From positions 1 to 34,346 of the forward strand of contig JANWVO010000026.1 of NCBI GenBank assembly GCA_025056865.1: a stretch of 34,346 nt of DNA, given 5' to 3'. This document shows, in pieces, positions 29,015-34,346 of this stretch; positions within the stretch are counted from its first letter, which is position 1; each line of letters begins with the position of its first letter. This DNA comes from Bryobacteraceae bacterium. GTDB lineage: Bacteria; Acidobacteriota; Terriglobia; Bryobacterales; Bryobacteraceae. The notes under the pieces were generated by a model that did no database searches, was not told where the DNA came from, and was given only the letters and a program-made list of their open reading frames with translations. Position numbers and translations under genes: made by a program.

Positions 29015-30130
29015 ATGCGCAGAAGAGACTGGCTGATGGCCAACGCCGCCCTGCCGCTGGCGGCCCGCGCGGCGCAGAATGCCGGGCCCGGACCGACAAA
29101 CCTGGTCGTGTCGAGCGCGAACGGGCTGAAGGCCTGCGCGAAAGCGATGGAAGTCCTGAAGGCCGGCGGCGACACGCTGGACGCGGTGGTGGCCGGCGTC
29201 ACCCTGGTGGAGGACGACCCGAACGACACCAGCGTCGGTTACGGCGGCCTGCCCAACGAGGAAGGCGTCGTGGAGCTCGACGCCAGCGTCATGCACGGCC
29301 CCACGCGGCGGGCGGGCTCGGTGGCGGCTGTGCGCAACATCAAGAACGTTGCGAAGCTGGCCAAGCTTGTGATGGAGCAGACCGACCACATCATGCTGGT
29401 CGGCGAGGGCGCGCTGCGCTTCGCCCGCGCCTGGGGCTTCGAGGAGACCAACCTCCTCACCGAACGCGCGCGCATGGCATGGATCGCCTGGAAGCAGTCG
29501 CTGCGCGACCGCGAGGGCAACAACAACTGGACCGACGGGCTCGACTCGCCCGCCGCGCTCCAGGCCGCCGAACGGCTGAAGAAGCTGTTCCCCTCCGCCA
29601 GCGACGAGCTGATCGCCTGGGCGCTGGACGTGGCCGCCCACCCGCCCACCGGCACCATCAACTGCCTCGCGCTCAACGCAAGGGGCGAGATCAGCGGCGT
29701 CACCACCACCAGCGGGCTGGCCTGGAAAATCCCCGGCCGGGTGGGCGACTCGCCCATCATCGGCGCCGGCCTTTACGTCGACCAGGACGTCGGCGCGGCG
29801 GGCTCCACCGGGCGCGGCGAAGAGAACATCCGCATCGCCGGCGCCCACACGATCGTCGAGCTGATGCGGCAGGGGATGACCCCGCGCGAGGCCTGCCTCG
29901 AAGCGCTGCGCCGCATCGCGCGCAACTTCCGCAACAACACGGAGCTGCTCAACCGCTTCGACATCAACTTTTATGCTCTGCGCAGGGACGGCCTCTATGG
30001 AGCGGCCTCCCTGTGGGACGGCCGCATGCGCCGCGGCTACTGGGCGGATTCCCAGTTCGCCGTCAATGACGGGAGCGGCGAGTCGAGGCTGGAAAAATGC
30101 GCCCATCTTCTGGAAAGAAAGCGCGGCTGA
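29015..30130 (+). CDS. N4-(beta-N-acetylglucosaminyl)-L-asparaginase (glycosylasparaginase), Tat-exported
   Basis: A 371-residue N-terminal nucleophile hydrolase that splits the amide bond between asparagine and N-acetylglucosamine, or a related asparagine or isoaspartyl bond. It starts MRRRDWLMANAALPLAARA, a twin-arginine signal. The precursor is cleaved before Thr214 (GTINCLAL), which becomes the nucleophile. Substrate residues are in GVTTTSGLAWKIPGRVGDSPIIGAGLYVD (about 228-256), where GRVGDSPIIGAG matches human and Flavobacterium enzymes closely. The residue before the nucleophile is Gly, not the Asp of the human enzyme (HDTIG). GGAGAGAA lies just before the ATG at 29015. It is divergent from the FxLYD-like gene and stands alone on its strand. 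An isoaspartyl peptidase function cannot be excluded, but GRVGDSP favours glycosylasparaginase. Confidence 0.9.
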   Translation: MRRRDWLMANAALPLAARAAQNAGPGPTNLVVSSANGLKACAKAMEVLKAGGDTLDAVVAGVTLVEDDPNDTSVGYGGLPNEEGVVELDASVMHGPTRRAGSVAAVRNIKNVAKLAKLVMEQTDHIMLVGEGALRFARAWGFEETNLLTERARMAWIAWKQSLRDREGNNNWTDGLDSPAALQAAERLKKLFPSASDELIAWALDVAAHPPTGTINCLALNARGEISGVTTTSGLAWKIPGRVGDSPIIGAGLYVDQDVGAAGSTGRGEENIRIAGAHTIVELMRQGMTPREACLEALRRIARNFRNNTELLNRFDINFYALRRDGLYGAASLWDGRMRRGYWADSQFAVNDGSGESRLEKCAHLLERKRG

Positions 30131-30414
30131 ACCGCTGTGCTGCCGGCCGGAAAAGAATAGATGATTCGGCAATAATCACGGTTCTTGACAATCCGAATAT
30201 CAGGGTGATATCCAAAGATTGAAGGCGCTGTTTTCCGGCGGCGAACGCGCCAGAAGGGGCAGCCGGCTTCGTCAAGACGCTCTTTCCAGGGCGGCTCTCT
30301 TCCCTTCCGCCGGCCTGCCGATGCGGAATCCGTCCGGCGCACCCGGCCCCGGGCGCGCGCCGCAGCCAGCCCGCCTTCCGCACATCTTGCTGACAAGGGA
30401 GGAGATTCAGCGGG
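30131..30414 (+). other. 284-nt regulatory gap upstream of the GT4 fusion gene
   Basis: This gap begins with about 100 nt of locally AT-rich DNA (30150-30230), unlike the rest of the window, and holds a -35, a dyad and a -10. It then turns into about 190 nt of GC-rich untranslated leader ending in GGGAGGAG (30398-30405). No gene was found; an ATG at about 30320 reads out of frame into the next gene. Confidence 0.5.
30185..30214 (+). promoter_or_regulatory. Promoter with dyad operator for the GT4/GH130 pair
   Basis: A perfect TTGACA (30185-30190) is followed 18 bp later by TATCCA (30209-30214), preceded by TG and one base (30206-30208), an extended -10. Between and across them lies ATATCA-GGG-TGATAT (30197-30211), a perfect 6-bp inverted repeat that extends to 7 of 8 bp. 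A repressor at this spot would block polymerase. Confidence 0.5.
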
Positions 30415-32703
30415 ATGTCTTCCGCCGTTCAGACCGCCTTCGCCCAACTGCCGCCCCCTGCCGCGGTCTCGCTGAAGAAGATTGCGGTGGTGGGCAACTA
30501 TCTGCCGCGGCAGTGCGGAATTGCCACGTTCACCACGCACCTGTGCGAGGCGCTCGCCGCCGTGGCACCGGACCTGGCCGTGATCGCCATCCCGGTGAAC
30601 GACCGGCCCGAGGGCTACGACTACCCGCAGAGGGTGCGCTTCGAGCTCGAGCAGAACGAGATCGCCTCCTACCGCAGCGCCACCGATTTCCTCAACATCA
30701 ACAACATCGACCTGGTGTGCCTCCAGCACGAATACGGGATCTTCGGCGGGCCGGCCGGCAGCCACATCCTCGCCATGCTGCGCGAGCTGCGCATGCCGGT
30801 GGTCACGACGCTGCACACGGTGCTCCGGGAACCGGACGAAAACCAGCGGCGCGTTCTGGCCGAAATCGCGCAGCTCTCGGACCGGGTGGTGGTGATGACC
30901 CGCCGCGGGGTGGAATTCGCCCGCGATATTTACGGAATTCCCGAGGAAAAGATTGATTTCATTCCGCACGGAATTCCGGATATGCCGTTCGTGGATCCAA
31001 ACTTCCATAAGGACCAGTTCGGCCTCCAGGGCAAGACGGTGCTGCTCACTTTTGGGCTGCTGTCGCCCAACAAGGGCATCGAGCACGTGATCCGCGCGCT
31101 GCCGGAGGTGCTCGAGCGGCACCCGAATCTCGTCTACGTCGTGCTGGGAGCGACGCATCCGCACGTGCGCCTGCACCACGGCGAAAGCTACCGCTATTCG
31201 CTCGAGCGGCTGGCGCGCCAGCTCGACGTGGACCGCAATGTCGTCTTCCACAACCGGTTCGTGAGCGAGGAGGAGCTGCTGGATTTCATCGGGGCGGCGG
31301 ACATTTACATCACGCCGTACCTGAACCCGGCGCAGATCACATCAGGCACGCTGGCCTACTCGGCAGGCGCGGGCAAGGCGGTGATTTCCACGCCCTATTG
31401 GCACGCCGAGGAGCTGCTGGCGGACGGCCGCGGGGTGCTGGTGCCGTTCGCGGATCCGCATGCGATCGCGCAGGCCTTGCTCCGGCTGCTGGACAACGAA
31501 GCCGAGCGCCATGCGATGCGCAAGCGCGCCTACCTGGCCTGCCGGGACATGATCTGGCCGAACGTGGCGGCGATGTACCTGCGCTCGTTCGAGCGGGCGC
31601 GCGAGGACCGGAGCCGCAAGCCCCGGCCGGCTTTCACCGCTGTCACGCTGCGCGAGCGCGCTGTGGAGCTGCCTGCGCCCCGGCACGATCACCTGCGCAC
31701 GCTCACCGGCCCGGCGGGCATCTTCCAGCACGCCATTCACACGGTGCCGAATTACTCGGAGGGCTATACGACGGACGACAACGCCCGCGCGCTGGTGCTC
31801 AGCGTGATGCTGGAGAGGCGCGGGCTCGAATGGCCTTACGCCCCGCGCTACCTTGGCTTCCTGCACCACGCGTTCGACCGCTCCACCGGCCGTTTCCACA
31901 ACTGGATGGGCTTTGACCACCGCTGGCTGGACGAGGTGGGTTCAGAGGACTGCCATGGGCGGGCCATCTGGGCCCTGGGCGTCGTGCTCGGCTCGAGTTC
32001 GCGCGACGGGCTGCGCGGCGCAGCCGGCCAGTTGATGGAGGCGGCGCTGCCCGCAGTGGGGAAATTCACGAGCCCGCGTGCCTGGGCCTACGCGCTGCTG
32101 GGGCTGAATGAATACCTGCGCCGGTTCCCCGGGGACCGCGCGGCGCAGGCGCTGCGCGAGGATCTGGCCGGCAGGCTGATGCGGCTGTACGAGATCGTCC
32201 GCACCCCGGACTGGCTGTGGTTCGAGGACATCCTTGCCTACTGCAACGCGAGGCTCAGCCAGGCCCTGATCGTCACCGGCCGCATGCTGAACCGCAGCGA
32301 CTGGCTGGAGGCGGGCCTCGAGTCGCTGGACTGGCTGGCCCGCGTGCAGACGGCCGAGGGGGGCCACCTGGTGCCCATCGGCTCCAACGGCTTCTGGCGG
32401 CGCGGCCAGGAGCGGGCGCGCTTCGACCAGCAGCCGGTGGAGGCGCACACGATGGTCTCGGCCTGCCTGGATGCCTGGCGCGCCACCGGGGACGAAAGAT
32501 GGCGGACGGAGGCGCGCCGCGCCTTCGACTGGTTCCTCGGGCGCAACGACCTCGGGCTGCCGCTGTATGACGCGGCCACCGGAGGCTGCCGCGACGGCCT
32601 GCATCCGGACCGGGTGAACCAGAACGAGGGAGCAGAGTCGACGCTCAGCTTCCATTTCGCGCTGGAAGAGATGCACCACGCGGGCGACATCATCGGTTCC
32701 TGA
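30415..32703 (+). CDS. GT4 glycosyltransferase fused to an (alpha/alpha)-toroid glycosidase-like domain
   Basis: A 762-residue two-domain protein. Residues 20-400 form a GT-B fold of family GT4: KIAVVGNYLPRQCGIATFT at the start, LQHEYGIFGG (about 103-112), FIPHGIPD (about 182-189), LTFGLLSPNKGIEHVIRAL (about 206-224) and the sugar-nucleotide region SGTLAYSAGAGKAVISTPYW (about 310-329). Residues 430-755 form an all-helical, (alpha/alpha)6-type domain with NYSEGYTTDDNARAL (about 445-459), NWMGFDHRWLDEVGSEDCHGR (about 499-519), WLWFEDILAYCNARLSQAL (about 600-618) and QPVEAHTMVSACLDAW (about 673-688). Its many conserved acids could be catalytic, but no family was assigned. GGGAGGAG lies 9 nt before the ATG. 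The stop is 16 nt before the GH130 gene, so both act in one pathway. A cytoplasmic mannosyl- or glucosyltransferase is the likeliest function. Confidence 0.8.
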   Translation: MSSAVQTAFAQLPPPAAVSLKKIAVVGNYLPRQCGIATFTTHLCEALAAVAPDLAVIAIPVNDRPEGYDYPQRVRFELEQNEIASYRSATDFLNINNIDLVCLQHEYGIFGGPAGSHILAMLRELRMPVVTTLHTVLREPDENQRRVLAEIAQLSDRVVVMTRRGVEFARDIYGIPEEKIDFIPHGIPDMPFVDPNFHKDQFGLQGKTVLLTFGLLSPNKGIEHVIRALPEVLERHPNLVYVVLGATHPHVRLHHGESYRYSLERLARQLDVDRNVVFHNRFVSEEELLDFIGAADIYITPYLNPAQITSGTLAYSAGAGKAVISTPYWHAEELLADGRGVLVPFADPHAIAQALLRLLDNEAERHAMRKRAYLACRDMIWPNVAAMYLRSFERAREDRSRKPRPAFTAVTLRERAVELPAPRHDHLRTLTGPAGIFQHAIHTVPNYSEGYTTDDNARALVLSVMLERRGLEWPYAPRYLGFLHHAFDRSTGRFHNWMGFDHRWLDEVGSEDCHGRAIWALGVVLGSSSRDGLRGAAGQLMEAALPAVGKFTSPRAWAYALLGLNEYLRRFPGDRAAQALREDLAGRLMRLYEIVRTPDWLWFEDILAYCNARLSQALIVTGRMLNRSDWLEAGLESLDWLARVQTAEGGHLVPIGSNGFWRRGQERARFDQQPVEAHTMVSACLDAWRATGDERWRTEARRAFDWFLGRNDLGLPLYDAATGGCRDGLHPDRVNQNEGAESTLSFHFALEEMHHAGDIIGS

Positions 32704-32719
32704 GTTCCGCGATCGTGCC

Positions 32720-33700
32720 ATGACGGTAGAGCTGAACAACAAGCACGAGATCCTGTTCCACCGCTATCGTCACAACCCGATCCTCCGGGCCGAAGATTGG
32801 CCCTATCCCGTGAACAGCGTGTTCAATGCGGGCGCGACGAGGCTGCCGGACGGCACCACGCTGCTGCTGTGCCGCGTCGAAGACCGCAGCGGCATCTCGC
32901 ATCTGTGCGCCGCCCGTTCTCGCGACGGGATCACCGGCTGGGAGATCGATCCCGAGCCGACGCTGCGGCCCGACCCGGTGAACCACCCGGAGGAGATCTG
33001 GGGCATCGAGGATCCGCGCATCACTTTCGTGCCCGAGCTCAACAAGTACGCCATCGCCTACACCTCGTATTCGAAAGGCGGGCCCGGCGTCTCGCTGGCG
33101 CTCACGGAGGATTTCCGCCACTTCGAACGCTACGGCGTCATCATGCCGCCGGAGGACAAGGACGCGGCGCTGCTGCCCCGGCGCATCGGCGGCCACTGGG
33201 CGCTGATTCACCGCCCGGTCACCACCTGGCGCGGCGCGCATATGTGGATCAGCTACTCGCCCGACCTGCGCCACTGGGGCAGCCACAAGCTGATCCTTCG
33301 CGCCCGCGAAGGGGCCTGGTGGGACGCCGGCAAGATCGGGCTGTCGCCGCCTCCGATCGAGACCGAGCGCGGCTGGCTGGTCATCTATCACGGCGTGCGC
33401 CACACGGCAAGCGGCGCGCTGTACCGGCTGGGCCTCGCCCTGTTCGATCTTCAGACGCCCGAGCGCTGCCTGCTCCGCAGCGACTCCTGGATCTTTGGCC
33501 CCGAGGAGCCTTACGAGCGGCAGGGCGACGTGGCCAACGTCGTCTTCCCGTGCGGCTACACGATGCAGCCGGACGGCGACACGCTTTACATCTATTACGG
33601 CGGCGCTGACACCTGCGTGTGCCTGGCGACGGCGAGCGTGCGGGCGATGCTCGAATGGCTGGACCGCCACGGCCGCCCCGACACCGGCGGCTACGCGTGA
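32720..33700 (+). CDS. Glycoside phosphorylase, family GH130 (beta-mannoside phosphorylase type)
   Basis: A 326-residue five-bladed beta-propeller enzyme that reversibly splits beta-mannosides with phosphate, giving mannose-1-phosphate. NSVFNAGATRLPDG (32-45) and CRVEDRSGISHLCAARSRDGI are typical. The catalytic acid is Asp98 in IEDPRIT. Basic residues expected to hold phosphate are present: Arg65, Lys147 (PPEDKDAALLP) and His164-Arg165 (LIHRPV). Their presence argues for a phosphorylase rather than one of the GH130 hydrolases. There is no signal peptide, so it acts in the cytoplasm. It follows the GT4 fusion gene by 16 nt, with no clear ribosome site of its own, suggesting tight co-expression. 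Linkage (beta-1,4 or beta-1,2) cannot be fixed from sequence. It converges on the Nramp gene with a 9-nt gap. Confidence 0.92.
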   Translation: MTVELNNKHEILFHRYRHNPILRAEDWPYPVNSVFNAGATRLPDGTTLLLCRVEDRSGISHLCAARSRDGITGWEIDPEPTLRPDPVNHPEEIWGIEDPRITFVPELNKYAIAYTSYSKGGPGVSLALTEDFRHFERYGVIMPPEDKDAALLPRRIGGHWALIHRPVTTWRGAHMWISYSPDLRHWGSHKLILRAREGAWWDAGKIGLSPPPIETERGWLVIYHGVRHTASGALYRLGLALFDLQTPERCLLRSDSWIFGPEEPYERQGDVANVVFPCGYTMQPDGDTLYIYYGGADTCVCLATASVRAMLEWLDRHGRPDTGGYA

Positions 33701-33709
33701 GCCGCGCCG

Positions 33710-34346
33710 TCATGCCCCCATCAGGTCGCGCACGCTGAGGATGACGAGCGCCACGGTCAGGCCGATCAGGATCACCACGCTCGTCCAGCCGACGAAGTTG
33801 TAGAAGCGCGTGTTCTTCCACTTCTTCATCAGCCGCTCCTTGTTGACGAGCAGGATCATGTAGATCAGCACGAGCGGCAGCAGCGCGCCGTTGATCACCT
33901 GGCTGAGCAGGATCATCTTCACCAGCGGGAAGCCGGGGATCAGGATCACGCCGCCGCCAATGACGATGAGCAGCGTGAACAGCCAGTAGAAGACCGGCGC
34001 TTCGCGGAAGCCCTTGTTCACGCCCGACTCGAAGCCCAGCCCTTCGCAGACGGAATAGGCGGTGGACAGGGGCAGGATGCAGGCAGCGAACAGCGAGGCG
34101 TTGAACAGCCCGATGGCGAAGAGAAGGAACGCATACTGGCCGAACGGCTTCAGCCCGAGCGCGGCGTCGGCCGCGTCCTGGATGTCGCGCGGAGCGACGT
34201 CATGAATGGCGCCGGCGCAGGCGACGATGATGAAGAAGGCGATCGTCGTCATGGCAATGCAGCCGACGATCACCTCCAGGCGGCTTTCGGTGTACTCCCG
34301 GGCCGTGACGCCTTTCTCGACGACGGCCGCCTGAAGGTAGAACTGC
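33710..34346 (-). CDS. Nramp-family divalent metal ion transporter (5' end beyond window)
   Basis: The C-terminal 211 residues of a polytopic membrane protein; the start lies past the right edge. The visible part opens with FYLQAAVVEKGVTAREYTESRLEVIVG, closely like the stretch after helix 6 of Nramp/MntH proteins (FYxQSSxVxxKG). About five to six further membrane helices follow. It ends with VNKERLMKKWKNTRFYNFVGW and a final helix. Nramp proteins import Mn(II), Fe(II) or Mg(II) with protons, and some bacterial relatives take up other metals. The metal-binding DPGN (helix 1) and MPH (helix 6) motifs that tell the substrate are outside the window. The ending is intact, with TGA at 33712-33710. 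Confidence 0.85.
   Translation of the reverse strand, partial: QFYLQAAVVEKGVTAREYTESRLEVIVGCIAMTTIAFFIIVACAGAIHDVAPRDIQDAADAALGLKPFGQYAFLLFAIGLFNASLFAACILPLSTAYSVCEGLGFESGVNKGFREAPVFYWLFTLLIVIGGGVILIPGFPLVKMILLSQVINGALLPLVLIYMILLVNKERLMKKWKNTRFYNFVGWTSVVILIGLTVALVILSVRDLMGA

Overview
The window is high-GC bacterial chromosome with no sign of mobile DNA. Its gene content points to Acidobacteriota, most likely the Solibacter/Bryobacter group. The pointers are several hydrolases with Tat-type RR signals, a large secreted BNR-repeat (sortilin-like) protein, a secreted IPT-type protein, a TonB energy transducer with a long cytoplasmic N-terminus, and an ECF sigma / anti-sigma / Spy-like trio. This is inferred from gene families alone; no rRNA is present to test it.

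Region by region: (1) 1-250 holds a short transcription unit with a 14-codon mini-ORF behind a very long Shine-Dalgarno, then a nested hairpin and a strong terminator. This is the least explained part of the window. (2) 279-2003 has rpmE (bL31) facing a sigma / anti-sigma / LTxxQ sensor operon. (3) 2073-8475 has a pcrA-type helicase, a tiny very basic protein, an amino-acid permease, an exported SAM methyltransferase and a membrane protein with a decayed SpoIIE phosphatase domain. (4) 8484-9701 has a Tat-exported TIM-barrel protein and a small membrane protein. (5) 9698-13083 is an acpP-fabF-etfB-etfA unit on the minus strand. (6) 13140-16938 has a YqiA-like esterase, an unknown membrane protein, an S1/P1 nuclease and a TonB protein with three internal repeats. 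(7) 16954-24642 has an alpha-L-rhamnosidase, an IPT-type secreted protein and a 1039-residue BNR protein. (8) 24854-24929 is tRNA-Ala(CGC), followed by a methyltransferase at 25007. (9) 25697-28976 is a minus-strand run of an FxLYD-like protein, aroA, a small soluble histidine kinase and a LolA-like secreted protein. (10) 29015-33700 has a Tat-exported glycosylasparaginase, then a GT4-toroid fusion protein paired with a GH130 phosphorylase behind a promoter containing a dyad operator. (11) The window ends inside an Nramp-type metal transporter.

Functional links: acpP-fabF-etfBA joins fatty-acid elongation to an electron carrier. The rhamnosidase, secreted proteins, glycosylasparaginase and TonB suggest a cell that degrades plant or microbial glycans in the periplasm. 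The GT4/GH130 pair looks like an intracellular system that makes and phosphorolyses a mannose-type oligosaccharide. Many promoters here share an extended -10 (TGnTAnAAT type), and several genes appear to be translated from leaderless or nearly leaderless mRNAs.
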